Notes: a model not told the origin generated them from the letters alone. A DNA stretch of 64,000 bases from Peribacillus folii (GCF_030271255.1 NZ_JASJOM010000007.1:1-64000); one strand, 5' to 3'; shown: positions 52,532 to 61,770, counted from the first letter of the stretch. Translations and numbers: made by a program.

Positions 52532-54058
52532 ATGCCTAATCGTTCACATGTACTTAAATCGGTGGGGCTCGTCACCATCATCGCCGCCGTTGGAAAAGTT
52601 CTCGGCTTCGGCCGGGAGTCGATCATAGCCGCCTATTTCGGGGCGTCATCGACGGCGGATGTTTTTTTCGTGGCAAGCCTTATACCAACCATACTTTTCA
52701 CGGCTCTCGGCAGCGGGCTCCAGGCTGGGGTCATTCCGGTTTATTTGGAAAAGAAAGCCGAAAACCGCATGAAGGCGGATGCTTTCATCAGTTTATTAGG
52801 TTCCTTCTTCATGCTGGTCGCAGCAATCATGACAGTTGCCAGCATGATTTTTGCAAAGCCGCTCGTCATGATGGTTGCGCCTGGTTTTTCGGATGCAGAG
52901 CTGGATTTGACGGAATCACTTACCCGGATCATGCTGCCCAGCCTACTTTTTTTCACACTTTCATATATGGCAACCGGCGTGCTGAACGCGAATAAGCGTT
53001 TCATTCTCCCAGCGCTCACATCCACTGCCCTGAACACGGTCATCATAGCGGCCACCGTGTTATTCGCTGCCCGTTTCGGGGTGGAGGGCTTGGCCTGGGG
53101 CTTTGTATTCGGGGCTGCCAGCCAATTTCTTATTCAATATCCATCATTGAAGAAATACAGCATTCGGCCCATTCTCTCTTTCCTGCCCCATAAACGGCAG
53201 ATCGTACAAACACTGTACACCTTTTATCCGATCATCATCGCCGCCCTAGTGATCCAATTGACTAGTGTCGTGGATCGAATCATAGCCACTTCGCTCGAAA
53301 CCGGGAGCGTATCGGCGCTGAATTATGCCAACCGGCTGCTGTGGCTGCCGTTAAGCATTGTCCTCACGCCGCTGATTACCGTCTTGTATCCATCCATCGT
53401 CGAACGGGCCCTTATCGGCTACGATTCGTTCCTCAGCTTAACCTTAAGAGGAATGAAAACACTTGTTTTTTTGGCGATTCCCTTCATGATCGTCATGTTA
53501 ATCTGCGGAAACAGCTTGATTAGCTTGGCTTTCGAACGCGGGGCATTCGATGCTTCGGCTACCAAAACGACACATGCAGCATTTTTCTTTTATTCAGCAG
53601 CCCTGCCATTTTTTGCCCTTAGGGATTATTTGATGAATGCCTTTTATGCTTTAAAGAAGACGAAAGTGGCCATGTATTCCTGTGTGTTCGCCGTATTTCT
53701 TAATGTCATGCTAAGCTGGCTGCTATCGCGGCAGCTTGGCGTAGGAGGGATTGCCCTTGCATCGGGGATCTCCATGTTCCTTCAATCTCTCTGCCTATTT
53801 TACTTCCTTTGGCTCGAGGCTGATAGGAAAAGGGACCATGCTGTTTTCAGGGATGTTTTGTCCGAAAGCGGTAAGCTGCTCATCATAGGCGCCATCATTT
53901 ACAGTCTTGCCCGATGGCTTTACCCGCTTGCTTTGACGTTCCCCGTCATCGTCGAATTAGTGTTCATCTCGTTATTGGTATTCGGACTGTACCTCGGATT
54001 ATCGTTGATTTTCAAAGTGAGCAGCCTGCAGTCTTTGAGAAAGCTCAAATCGAAGTGA
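52532..54058 (+). CDS. MurJ/MVF-family lipid-linked oligosaccharide flippase
   Basis: The 508-aa protein has about 14 helices and the MurJ-type opening LKSVGLVTIIAAVGKVLGFG with RESIIAAYFGASSTADVFFV; LITVLYPSIVERA and FERGAFDASATKTTHAAFFF are also typical. Such proteins flip lipid II or other undecaprenyl-PP-linked units. Placement between a Wzy-like polymerase and a glycosyltransferase suggests a dedicated role in a surface polysaccharide rather than being the main peptidoglycan flippase; that is inference. Confidence 0.85.
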   Translation: MPNRSHVLKSVGLVTIIAAVGKVLGFGRESIIAAYFGASSTADVFFVASLIPTILFTALGSGLQAGVIPVYLEKKAENRMKADAFISLLGSFFMLVAAIMTVASMIFAKPLVMMVAPGFSDAELDLTESLTRIMLPSLLFFTLSYMATGVLNANKRFILPALTSTALNTVIIAATVLFAARFGVEGLAWGFVFGAASQFLIQYPSLKKYSIRPILSFLPHKRQIVQTLYTFYPIIIAALVIQLTSVVDRIIATSLETGSVSALNYANRLLWLPLSIVLTPLITVLYPSIVERALIGYDSFLSLTLRGMKTLVFLAIPFMIVMLICGNSLISLAFERGAFDASATKTTHAAFFFYSAALPFFALRDYLMNAFYALKKTKVAMYSCVFAVFLNVMLSWLLSRQLGVGGIALASGISMFLQSLCLFYFLWLEADRKRDHAVFRDVLSESGKLLIIGAIIYSLARWLYPLALTFPVIVELVFISLLVFGLYLGLSLIFKVSSLQSLRKLKSK

Positions 54059-54078
54059 AAAGAAAAGGAGTGCCCATC

Positions 54079-55245
54079 ATGAACATATTGATCACAACGA
54101 TCTTCAACTATCCTCACGAAGGGGGACTATCAAGTCATATCATGACATTGAAGAAGGGGCTGATGTCACGGGGCCATACTGTAGATGTTTTATCTTTCTC
54201 ACAATTCCCCCCATTCAAGAAGAAAGTGCTCGCACAGGCACCCGGTTTTTTAATGAACAAAGTAAAACAAGGAAGCGGTCAGCTTTTCAACGACAGGCAA
54301 CGGCAAAAATTATTGGCGTCTTTGATAAAAAGCTTGGATAAGCACTATGATGTCATCAATGCCCAAGATATTTACGCTACACTCGCCTCCGTTGAGTCCG
54401 GGATTCCAACGGTCCAAACCGTCCATGGGTACTATTCATTCGAGGCAGTCAGCAGGGGAGCGCTCCTTAAGGACAGTGAAGAAGATTTGGCCATTCGGGA
54501 GCTTGAATGCAAAGCCTACCGATCCGCCGCAAAAGTCGTGACGGTCGACCAGAGAATCAAAGATTATATACACCATTCAGCACATGTCGAGGCGGAAGCG
54601 ATTAAAAACTTCATTGATGTGTCAGCCTTTGCACCGGAAAGCACGGAACGGGAGCAAACCCGTCAAGCTTTCCAGCTTCCCCTACACAAGAAGATGATTT
54701 TCGTGCCTAGAAGGATGACGGAAAAGAACGGAGTCATATATCCGCTCCTTGCCCTGCCCGAGGTGCTCGAAACACACCAGGAAACGGCATTGGTTTATGC
54801 CGGTACAGGGGAGCAGCACGCCCGGCTCGAGGAAACGGCAGCAAGGCTCGGATTAACCGAGTACGTTCATTTCATCGGGTCCGTGCCTTACGAAGAAATG
54901 CATAACCTCTATGAAACGTCAGATATCGTCCTCATCCCTAGCGTACATTCGCACGGGGTGGAAGAAGCGACCTCCATTTCGGCATTGGAAGCGATGAGCT
55001 GCGGCTCACCCGTCATTGCCAGTGCAATCGGAGGCTTAAAGGAAATCATTGTTGATGGTGAGGACGGCCTTCTCGTGGAGGAGAAGAATACGAAGGCGCT
55101 TGCCCAATCGATTTTAACATTGCTGCATGATCCTCGATATGCTTCCGCGTTAGCCTTGAGGGCACGATTAAAGATGGAACGCGAATATTCTCACCTTGCG
55201 GCAGCCAAAAAATTCGAGGCCGCTTACCAAGAAGTGCTTAACTAA
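54079..55245 (+). CDS. GT4-family glycosyltransferase
   Basis: A 388-aa GT-B enzyme. The N-terminus MNILITTIFNYPHEGGLSSH is a typical acceptor domain, and the C-terminal half carries VYAGTGEQHARLEETAARLG, HFIGSVPYEEM and SISALEAMSCGSPVIASAIG (the E-x7-E region). AAAAGGAG is eight bases before ATG 54079. The long frame from 53914 lies inside the flippase gene. It is the last gene of the polymerase-flippase-transferase operon. Confidence 0.9.
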   Translation: MNILITTIFNYPHEGGLSSHIMTLKKGLMSRGHTVDVLSFSQFPPFKKKVLAQAPGFLMNKVKQGSGQLFNDRQRQKLLASLIKSLDKHYDVINAQDIYATLASVESGIPTVQTVHGYYSFEAVSRGALLKDSEEDLAIRELECKAYRSAAKVVTVDQRIKDYIHHSAHVEAEAIKNFIDVSAFAPESTEREQTRQAFQLPLHKKMIFVPRRMTEKNGVIYPLLALPEVLETHQETALVYAGTGEQHARLEETAARLGLTEYVHFIGSVPYEEMHNLYETSDIVLIPSVHSHGVEEATSISALEAMSCGSPVIASAIGGLKEIIVDGEDGLLVEEKNTKALAQSILTLLHDPRYASALALRARLKMEREYSHLAAAKKFEAAYQEVLN

Positions 55246-55248
55246 AAA

Positions 55249-55281
55249 AAAAGCAGACCCAATGCCAGGGTCTGCTTTTCC
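55249..55281. terminator. Bidirectional terminator between GT and tagH
   Basis: AAAAGCAGACCC and GGGTCTGCTTTT form a perfect 12-bp stem with a 7-base loop. It has A-rich and T-rich flanks and serves two convergent operons. Confidence 0.9.
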
Positions 55282-55284
55282 TAT

Positions 55285-56082
55285 TCATACCAGTGCGTTA
55301 CTGCGCCGTTTCATTTGTTCTTCACGGTATTTTTTTTGCTCTTTTTTGGACATGGCATTATATTCTTTTAAAAATGCTTCATATTGCGGCATGACATCGT
55401 TCATGGCACCATATGCTTTTAACTCTCCGTATTCAAGCCATAGAGCTTTTTGGCAGAATTTTTTCATCTGGCCGATTGAATGGCTGACGAAGAACATCGT
55501 TTTACCTTTTTCCTTAAACTCGTTCATCTTCTCCAGACACTTTTCGGCAAAGTTTTTATCTCCCACTGATAAGGCTTCATCGATGATAAGGATATCTGGA
55601 TCAATATGCACCGAAATCGAGAAACCAAGTCTAGACTTCATCCCGCTCGAGTAGGATTTCACTGGTTGATCAATGAACTTACCAAGCTCTGAAAACTCGA
55701 TGATTTCAGGCTCCAGTTCTTTGATTTGGTTCTTGTCGAATCCAAGCATCAGCATTTTCAGTTCGATATTTTCCCTGCCCGTCAATTGATTATTAAGACC
55801 CGATGAAACGGCAATCAAAGCCGTTTTCCCATTCGTTTGGAGATTTCCATCCGTTGGTGGGATAATTCCGGCAATAATATTGGACAGAGTGGATTTCCCG
55901 GAACCGTTGACACCGACAAATCCGATCACATCACCCTTTTCCGCTTCAAAGCTAACATTCCTCAAAGCAAAGTACTCATCACCATAGCTTTTCGGTAATA
56001 GGAGATCCAACAATTTTTCCGAGCTTTTATTATATAATTTATATTTTTTTGTTACGTCCTTGACTATTACTGATTTTTCCAA
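55285..56082 (-). CDS. tagH: Teichoic acid export ATPase TagH (short form)
   Basis: The 265-aa ATPase powers export of wall teichoic acid through TagG. Walker A GVNGSGKST (near 57), the divergent signature YSSGMKSRLGFSISV and Walker B DILIIDEALSVGD are present. B. subtilis TagH is 527 aa because of an added C-terminal membrane and extracellular part; this protein lacks it and ends in a Lys-rich tail (MSKKEQKKYREEQMKRRSN). It is 17 bases after tagG. Confidence 0.92.
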   Translation of the reverse strand: MEKSVIVKDVTKKYKLYNKSSEKLLDLLLPKSYGDEYFALRNVSFEAEKGDVIGFVGVNGSGKSTLSNIIAGIIPPTDGNLQTNGKTALIAVSSGLNNQLTGRENIELKMLMLGFDKNQIKELEPEIIEFSELGKFIDQPVKSYSSGMKSRLGFSISVHIDPDILIIDEALSVGDKNFAEKCLEKMNEFKEKGKTMFFVSHSIGQMKKFCQKALWLEYGELKAYGAMNDVMPQYEAFLKEYNAMSKKEQKKYREEQMKRRSNALV

Positions 56083-56099
56083 AATTTTCTCACTTCCGT

Positions 56100-56897
56100 T
56101 TACTTAAAGTCAACAAAGCGATCTCTAAACCTAACATGCAGCGAGGAACCTATTAAAAACAAGAGGATTACGACTCCCCAGAAATAAAGCGTATATTCCC
56201 AATGCACTACAAGGTACCATGATTCCCCCAATAATGAAGCCCGATACCCTTCCACAATATAATATAGCGGATTCAACTTCATAATATCCGCGATGAGTGG
56301 ATGATCTTTCGCATCTATTACCCAGAGGATTGGCGTTAAATAAAACAGTACTCTCATTAAGGACCCGATTAAATTTTGAACATCACGAATGATGGTCGAT
56401 AAGGTTGAAGATATTAATCCAAATGAAAATAATAAGGTAACCGTAGCTATGAGAAAGTACGGCAGTTGTATGATATAAAATGTAGGGAGGTAACCAGTAA
56501 AGCCTAACAGTATGATGATCACTCCAAGCAGCAGAAGATGCTGGTATAGCTTCGCAAAAATGACGTAGGTAGGAATGACACTAAGCGGAAAGCTCATCTT
56601 GGAAACCATATTCAGTCGGGTATAGATAGACTTGGAAACCTGTGTTGTAGTCGCTGTCACAAAAAACCAAACAACGATCCCTGCCATCAGCCATGGAAGA
56701 AAATCCTCACCGCGATTAAAGATCCCAAATCCGAAAACGAACCAATAAATCGAGATCTGGATCATCGGACTGATGATTTCCCATAAAATCCCCAGATAGT
56801 TACTGCTGTTAGCACTTTTCACCTCATAAACAGACAAGCGCCTTGCCAAATAAAAATTGTTGATTTGCTCTTTTAAAACGGTCAAAGCTGAACTCAT
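56100..56897 (-). CDS. tagG: Teichoic acid export permease TagG
   Basis: The 265-aa ABC-2 type permease has six membrane helices after a short amphipathic N-terminus (LKEQINNFYLARRLSVYEVK). The motif NSSNYLGILWEIISPMIQIS is typical of polysaccharide exporters, and the helix-6 end (SSLHVRFRDRFVDFK) is standard. It forms the channel with TagH. Confidence 0.93.
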   Translation of the reverse strand: MSSALTVLKEQINNFYLARRLSVYEVKSANSSNYLGILWEIISPMIQISIYWFVFGFGIFNRGEDFLPWLMAGIVVWFFVTATTTQVSKSIYTRLNMVSKMSFPLSVIPTYVIFAKLYQHLLLLGVIIILLGFTGYLPTFYIIQLPYFLIATVTLLFSFGLISSTLSTIIRDVQNLIGSLMRVLFYLTPILWVIDAKDHPLIADIMKLNPLYYIVEGYRASLLGESWYLVVHWEYTLYFWGVVILLFLIGSSLHVRFRDRFVDFK

Positions 56898-56900
56898 AAA

Positions 56901-58091
56901 TTACACGGACCTTCCTAAAAACACTTTTTCTACGACACGGCGTGAAGCCTGGCCATCCTCGAGTGCACAAAACCGCTCGTGAAAAAGATTCATTTCAACT
57001 GTATTTTCTAATCGAATCATCTTGATGCTATCAATGATTTCATCAGAAGTTTTAACTAACGAACCTGGTGCATTCGTTTCAAAATCAAAGTAAAACCCGC
57101 GAAGCTTGTCCCTGTAGTTTTCAATATCATATACATAGAAAAGCATCGGACGCTTTAAATTAGCGTAATCAAAGAATACTGACGAATAATCCGTTATTAA
57201 TAAGTTTGATATTAGGTACAAATGACTAATATCTTCATAACTGGATAGATTGTAGACGAACCCTTGATAAGCCGATAAATCCAAGTTCTCGGAAATTAAA
57301 TAATGAAGACGGAGCAAAACAACATGCTCATCCCCTAATTCCTGTTTCATTTTATTCAAATCCAGTTTAATGTCAAACTTATATTTCCCCTTACCATAAA
57401 ACTCATCATCTCTCCACGTAGGGGCATATAAAATGACCTTTTTCTCTAATGGTATACCCAACTTCCGTTTCAATGAATCGATTGTATCACGATTATTTCC
57501 ATTGTAAAGTAAATCATTGCGCGGATAACCAGTTTCCAGAATTTTAGTAGGATCGACGTTGAAGGCACGGGCAAATATTACCGTTGAATAAGCATTAGGT
57601 GAAATTAAATAATCCCATTTGCTTGATTCGGCATGGAAGTTTTCTTTATAACTTTCCGTGGTCATCCCAGGCATATGCACTTCCTTCATATCTGCAGCAA
57701 GTTTCTTTAAAGGAGTCCCATGCCACGTTTGTAAATAGATCGTGTGCTTCGGCTTCGGGATCCAAAGCGGGAGCCTGCTGTTCGTCACCCAATAGCCCGC
57801 TCGAGTCATTTTAAGCAGCCAACTTAATGAGAAACGATGAAGATATGGAATGCCTGCCTCTTCGAATTGAGCCTTATACCTTTTATCCACACTCCAATAC
57901 ATTTTATATTCTGGATGGTGACTCTGCAAGTATTCATATATCGCACGGGGATTACAGCTATACTGCTTGCCTAAAAAGCTTTCGAAAACAACAAGCTTTT
58001 TATCGGCCGGCAACACTTTACCTGCCAAAGAAAAAACCATTTTATAGACACTTATAAGCATGTGCTTTGCCTTATTTATTATCGATGACAT
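56901..58091 (-). CDS. CDP-glycerol glycerophosphotransferase (TagF/TagB family)
   Basis: The 396-aa enzyme transfers glycerol phosphate from CDP-glycerol to a membrane-linked acceptor. Family motifs are present: YLQTWHGTPLKKLAAD, VILYAPTWRDD, LLITDYSSVFFDYANLKRPM and the His/Asp pairs used in catalysis. It is about half the length of B. subtilis TagF (746 aa), so it corresponds to the catalytic C-terminal portion only. It is three bases from tagG and begins the tagF-like/G/H operon. Whether it primes or polymerises cannot be told from sequence. Confidence 0.88.
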   Translation of the reverse strand: MSSIINKAKHMLISVYKMVFSLAGKVLPADKKLVVFESFLGKQYSCNPRAIYEYLQSHHPEYKMYWSVDKRYKAQFEEAGIPYLHRFSLSWLLKMTRAGYWVTNSRLPLWIPKPKHTIYLQTWHGTPLKKLAADMKEVHMPGMTTESYKENFHAESSKWDYLISPNAYSTVIFARAFNVDPTKILETGYPRNDLLYNGNNRDTIDSLKRKLGIPLEKKVILYAPTWRDDEFYGKGKYKFDIKLDLNKMKQELGDEHVVLLRLHYLISENLDLSAYQGFVYNLSSYEDISHLYLISNLLITDYSSVFFDYANLKRPMLFYVYDIENYRDKLRGFYFDFETNAPGSLVKTSDEIIDSIKMIRLENTVEMNLFHERFCALEDGQASRRVVEKVFLGRSV

Positions 58092-58443
58092 TATTTTCTC
58101 CTCTCAATAAAAGAGCATGCTGGTTACCTTTTCCACTTTAGTTTTACTATAACTTCATAACTTATATCCATTAAAGGGGAATCCCTTCTCAAAAACCTGT
58201 CTGCAACATAATTCCAGATTCATTTCATGGTAAATAAAGAAATTGAACCCCATATGATATATATTTTATCAAAAACCTTCTTTTGCTACTTAAAAATTAT
58301 TGGGATAAGCAAATATTAAAATACATTGGGTTTTTACAACTTAGCCTAACCTACATCTTCAATATAATGATTAACGATTAATTTCTCCCTTTCTTGAAAC
58401 ATCTATTTCCATAAGTAATAACATAGGATTTTAATAAATTAAG

Positions 58444-58460
58444 TGTAAATTTACTGTAAT
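58444..58460 (+). promoter_or_regulatory. WalR-type box in the tagF-like/tagD gap
   Basis: TGTAAA-TTTAC-TGTAAT is a direct repeat with 5-base spacing, matching the WalR consensus TGTWAH-N5-TGTWAH. WalR binding upstream of tagAB and tagDEF is known in B. subtilis. In such AT-rich DNA, chance is possible. Confidence 0.5.
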
Positions 58461-58743
58461 TTTACATATAATTGAGGAAAATATTTTTTATGTTTCTACT
58501 ATAATATACTTTTACATTCCGAACACTTTATTCATATCAAACCATGAATTAATGTTATCTTTAGTTTGTTTTTATTATGCTAAACAAACTTATTTATAAG
58601 ACATTTTCGTACTTTTAGCTATTTTCCAATATTACTTGAATAATGACTTTTTAATTTGTAAAATTATCTCCTTATTCATTTAATCTTATTTATATAAAAT
58701 ATGATTGTAAAATTTTTGTGGTTCAAATGTAAATTTTATTTGT

Positions 58744-58749
58744 TATAAT
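58744..58749 (+). promoter_or_regulatory. Probable tagD -10 element
   Basis: TATAAT with a weak -35 region, about 110 bases before tagD. Confidence 0.45.
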
Positions 58750-58860
58750 GATAAAGACTTTTAAAATCTATCATTTTTTAATTAGTCATTAGCCTAGGTT
58801 TTTTTTGTATGCGCCTATCAAGATAAAAAATATAAATACATTTGTACAGGAGGAATAAAC

Positions 58861-59259
58861 ATGAAGAAAGTAATCACTTATGGAACCTTTGATTTGCTAC
58901 ATTGGGGTCATATCAATCTATTAAAACGCGCTAAAGATTTAGGAGATTACCTTATCGTTGCCATTTCCACAGATGAATTCAATGCTTTAAAAGATAAAAA
59001 AGCTTATCATAGCTTTGAAAATAGAAAGATGATCCTTGAATCGATCCGCTATGTGGATGAAGTCATACCGGAAGACAATTGGGCACAAAAGAAGGAAGAC
59101 ATCATTCGTGAAGGTGTAGATATTTTTGTAATGGGTGATGACTGGAAGGGCCAATTCGATGAACTATCTGATGTTTGTGAAGTGGTCTATCTTCCAAGAA
59201 CAATCGGTATTTCGACTTCCCAAATTAAAGATGACCTTTTACAAGTTACTAATGGCTAA
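58861..59259 (+). CDS. tagD: Glycerol-3-phosphate cytidylyltransferase TagD
   Basis: TagD makes CDP-glycerol for teichoic acid synthesis. The 132-aa protein has the nucleotidyltransferase signatures TYGTFDLLHWGH and RTIGISTSQIK, and the length matches B. subtilis TagD (129 aa). AGGAGG lies eight bases before the ATG. Its stop overlaps the next gene. Confidence 0.97.
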   Translation: MKKVITYGTFDLLHWGHINLLKRAKDLGDYLIVAISTDEFNALKDKKAYHSFENRKMILESIRYVDEVIPEDNWAQKKEDIIREGVDIFVMGDDWKGQFDELSDVCEVVYLPRTIGISTSQIKDDLLQVTNG

Positions 59260-60415
59260 AGAGTTGGCGATAGAGACTTATCTTCTTTGTTTCAAAATTT
59301 TATTCTCTATCTTTAAACTTTTTCCTTTACATGACAAAACGACCTTTGTCACATCATTCGGGGATAATTGCCAATATATAGCTGATGAAATGGACAAGCG
59401 GGAGATCCCTGTTCAAAAAGTGTTTTTAAAGAAACCGAGCAGTCATATTATTGCGGAGGGCGATGGGCAAACCATCGTCCTTCCGTTTGAATCTAAAAAT
59501 ATCACAGTCATGATCCGTTCGATCTACCATCTTGCCACTTCAAAATGGATAATCATTGATAATTATTATGGCTTTCTTTCAGCAGTTTCATTCAAGAAGC
59601 AAGTAAAATGTGTTCAAGTTTGGCATGCGGCAGGTGCCGTTAAACAATTCGGCGCGAAAGACCCTTCCATCAAAAATCGTTCTGCCGGGGCCAGGAAAAG
59701 GTTTTTAAAGGTATATAATAAGTTTGATTATGTAACGGCAGGTTCAGAACGAATGGCAGAAATTTATCAAGAAAGTTTTCAATTGCCGGGATCCCGCATT
59801 CTAAGGACGGGGATTCCCCGCACCGACTTCTTTTTCGATGGTGATTCAAAGAGGACTGCACGGGATGTATTTTTAGCCAAGTTTCCGGAACTCGAGCATA
59901 AGAAAATCATCTTATACGCCCCTACATTTCGTAATGATGGATTGGATGATGGGAAGAATGCACTTGATATGGAATTGCTGTATAAGGAACTGCAAGCGGA
60001 AAATTATGTTATTTTGCTTAAACTCCATCCGGCTGTTAAAGCTGACCATGACTTACAGAGCCAATACCCCGGGTTCGTTTATTCCGTCACTGGTGATTTT
60101 CATGTCAATCACCTGCTGATCAGCACAGACCTTTTGATAACCGACTACTCCTCCATTCCGTTTGAATTTTCCTTTTTGAATAGACCGATGATTTTCTTTG
60201 CTTACGATTTGGCTGAGTATGAAAAGGAGCGGGGCTTTTGGGAGGATTACACCTCATCCATGCCTGGCCCTGTGGTATCCACCACAAAGGCATTGTTGAA
60301 GGAAATCCGTTCAGCCGATCACTCATTAATGAAAATCGCCCCCTTTAACCAAAAATGGAATCAATATTCGACCGGAAATTCGAGCCGGAACATAGTTGAC
60401 TACCTTTTTAAATAA
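59252..60415 (+). CDS. CDP-glycerol glycerophosphotransferase (TagB-like)
   Basis: The ~387-aa enzyme is close to B. subtilis TagB (381 aa), which adds the first glycerol phosphate to the linkage unit. Motifs: VQVWHAAGAVKQFG, TGIPRTDFFFD, IILYAPTFRND, LLITDYSSIPFEFSFLNRPM. The chosen ATG (59252) overlaps the tagD stop by 8 bases with no clear ribosome-binding site, implying coupling to tagD. The TagB rather than TagF role is suggested by length and by pairing with tagD, and is uncertain. Confidence 0.85.
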   Translation: MAKELAIETYLLCFKILFSIFKLFPLHDKTTFVTSFGDNCQYIADEMDKREIPVQKVFLKKPSSHIIAEGDGQTIVLPFESKNITVMIRSIYHLATSKWIIIDNYYGFLSAVSFKKQVKCVQVWHAAGAVKQFGAKDPSIKNRSAGARKRFLKVYNKFDYVTAGSERMAEIYQESFQLPGSRILRTGIPRTDFFFDGDSKRTARDVFLAKFPELEHKKIILYAPTFRNDGLDDGKNALDMELLYKELQAENYVILLKLHPAVKADHDLQSQYPGFVYSVTGDFHVNHLLISTDLLITDYSSIPFEFSFLNRPMIFFAYDLAEYEKERGFWEDYTSSMPGPVVSTTKALLKEIRSADHSLMKIAPFNQKWNQYSTGNSSRNIVDYLFK

Positions 60416-60417
60416 AA

Positions 60418-60450
60418 AATCCCTTCAAAAATGAGGGGGTTTTTTTTCGT
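60418..60450 (+). terminator. tagD operon terminator
   Basis: A short stem (CCCTTC region with GAGGG) is followed by eight T residues directly after the stop codon. Confidence 0.7.
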
Positions 60451-60616
60451 CAAAAAACCAGTTAATCCAAGAAAAAAGGGGGATTTTAACAGTGTTTGAC
60501 AAACTTTTCCGCCCCTCGCCTAAATGTGAAAAAAGACTCATAATATAGAAAATATTGTTGGTTTAATCACCATTATCAAACCAATATAAACCAGTATAAT
60601 ACTACTATTTTCCTTC

Positions 60617-60633
60617 TGTAATAAAAATGTAAT
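60617..60633 (+). promoter_or_regulatory. WalR box of lytE
   Basis: TGTAAT-AAAAA-TGTAAT is a perfect WalR direct repeat. A -10 TAGAAT lies 23 bases downstream at 60657-60662 with no -35 of its own, the usual layout for WalR activation. B. subtilis lytE is WalR-dependent. Confidence 0.85.
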
Positions 60634-60656
60634 ATAAATACGTCCGTTTATTTTGT

Positions 60657-60662
60657 TAGAAT
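60657..60662 (+). promoter_or_regulatory. lytE -10 element
   Basis: TAGAAT lies 30 bases before the lytE start and just downstream of the WalR box. Confidence 0.6.
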
Positions 60663-60692
60663 AGGGAAAAAGACATATTAGAGGTGGAAAAC

Positions 60693-61730
60693 GTGAAAAA
60701 AAGTGTAGTCGCATTTTCGACAATAGCCGTTTTATCTTCAACCTTTGTTTCTCCTGCCCTTGCCGGTACATATACAGTCAAAAGCGGCGATACGTTAAGC
60801 AAAATCGCACAGAAACATAATACGACGGTACATGACTTAAAACAGCTTAATCATTTAAAAACCGACTTTTTGAAAATCAATCAAAAATTACTGACATCCA
60901 ACTCCAAAACAACATCAAACAATTCTTCGGTTTCCGTGAAAAAAACAACGAATACCACATATACCATTGTCTCTGGCGATACGTTAACCCGGATAGCGAA
61001 CAAACATAACCTGACACTTGCTGAATTGATGAAATTGAACAACCTTAAATCCGATCGAATATATGCAGGCGCAAAACTTATCGTATCCAAATCGTCTACA
61101 ACCACCACCATTGAAATACCAAGCAGCTCCAAGCCATCCAATGATACACAGACCTCGGTGAATTCTGCTACCTACATTGTGGTGAAAGGTGATACACTCT
61201 CTAAAATTTCCAGCAAAACCAACATATCAGTAGTGCAACTAAAAGCGGCCAACTCATTAACATCGGATTTAATCAGGGTGGGACAAAAACTAAAATTAAG
61301 CAAATCCTCCACTCCTGCCAATCCAGGAACAAATGATGACAAGGTGGAGGCACCGAGCTCAGGCAACAAAGTGACCAAGCTCATTTCCGAAGCGAAAAAA
61401 TTGATTGGAACGCCTTATTCATGGGCAGGCGCGTCCCCATCCGGATTCGATTGCAGCGGTTTTATTTACTATACATTCAAGAAGGCTGGATATGATATTT
61501 CCAGGGTTTCATCCTCTACATATTATGATATGGGCAAAAAGGTGACTTCACCTAAAAGCGGTGACCTTATCTTCTTTGCAACCGGTTCTAGTAAGTACGT
61601 GGTAAGTCATATGGGCATCTACTTGGGCGGCGGACAGTTCATCCACGCCTCATCAAGCCAGGGCGTAACAATCACTTCTACTTCGAACTCTTACTTCAAT
61701 AGCAGAATCATCGGTTATAAAAGTTTATAA
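60693..61730 (+). CDS. lytE: LysM-NlpC/P60 D,L-endopeptidase (LytE-like)
   Basis: This ~345-aa secreted hydrolase cuts peptidoglycan stem peptides during elongation. After the signal peptide (cleavage near ALAG-TYTV) come three LysM repeats (about 26-69, 89-132 and 158-201, each with SGDTL or KGDTL) separated by Ser/Thr-rich linkers. The NlpC/P60 domain follows (about 228-345) with catalytic Cys in FDCSGF and His in SHMGIYLG and IHASS. The layout and length are those of B. subtilis LytE (334 aa). The likely start is GTG 60693 with GAGGTGG. The WalR box upstream supports the assignment over the sigma-D autolysin LytF. Confidence 0.92.
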   Translation: MKKSVVAFSTIAVLSSTFVSPALAGTYTVKSGDTLSKIAQKHNTTVHDLKQLNHLKTDFLKINQKLLTSNSKTTSNNSSVSVKKTTNTTYTIVSGDTLTRIANKHNLTLAELMKLNNLKSDRIYAGAKLIVSKSSTTTTIEIPSSSKPSNDTQTSVNSATYIVVKGDTLSKISSKTNISVVQLKAANSLTSDLIRVGQKLKLSKSSTPANPGTNDDKVEAPSSGNKVTKLISEAKKLIGTPYSWAGASPSGFDCSGFIYYTFKKAGYDISRVSSSTYYDMGKKVTSPKSGDLIFFATGSSKYVVSHMGIYLGGGQFIHASSSQGVTITSTSNSYFNSRIIGYKSL

Positions 61731-61740
61731 TTGCACTGTC

Positions 61741-61770
61741 CGGGCTTGTACTTGAAGCCTGGGCTTTTTC
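61741..61770 (+). terminator. lytE terminator
   Basis: GGCTT and AAGCC with flanking C-G pairs form a stem, followed by GCTTTTTC. Confidence 0.65.

Larger units (their letters stand above)
58092..58860. other. 769-base AT-rich divergent region
   Basis: This gap between the divergent glycerophosphotransferase operon and tagD is extremely AT-rich with no supportable frame. It holds a WalR-type direct repeat at 58444-58460, a tagD -10 (TATAAT, 58744-58749) and a ~100-base tagD leader. I see no strong hairpin. Confidence 0.5.
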
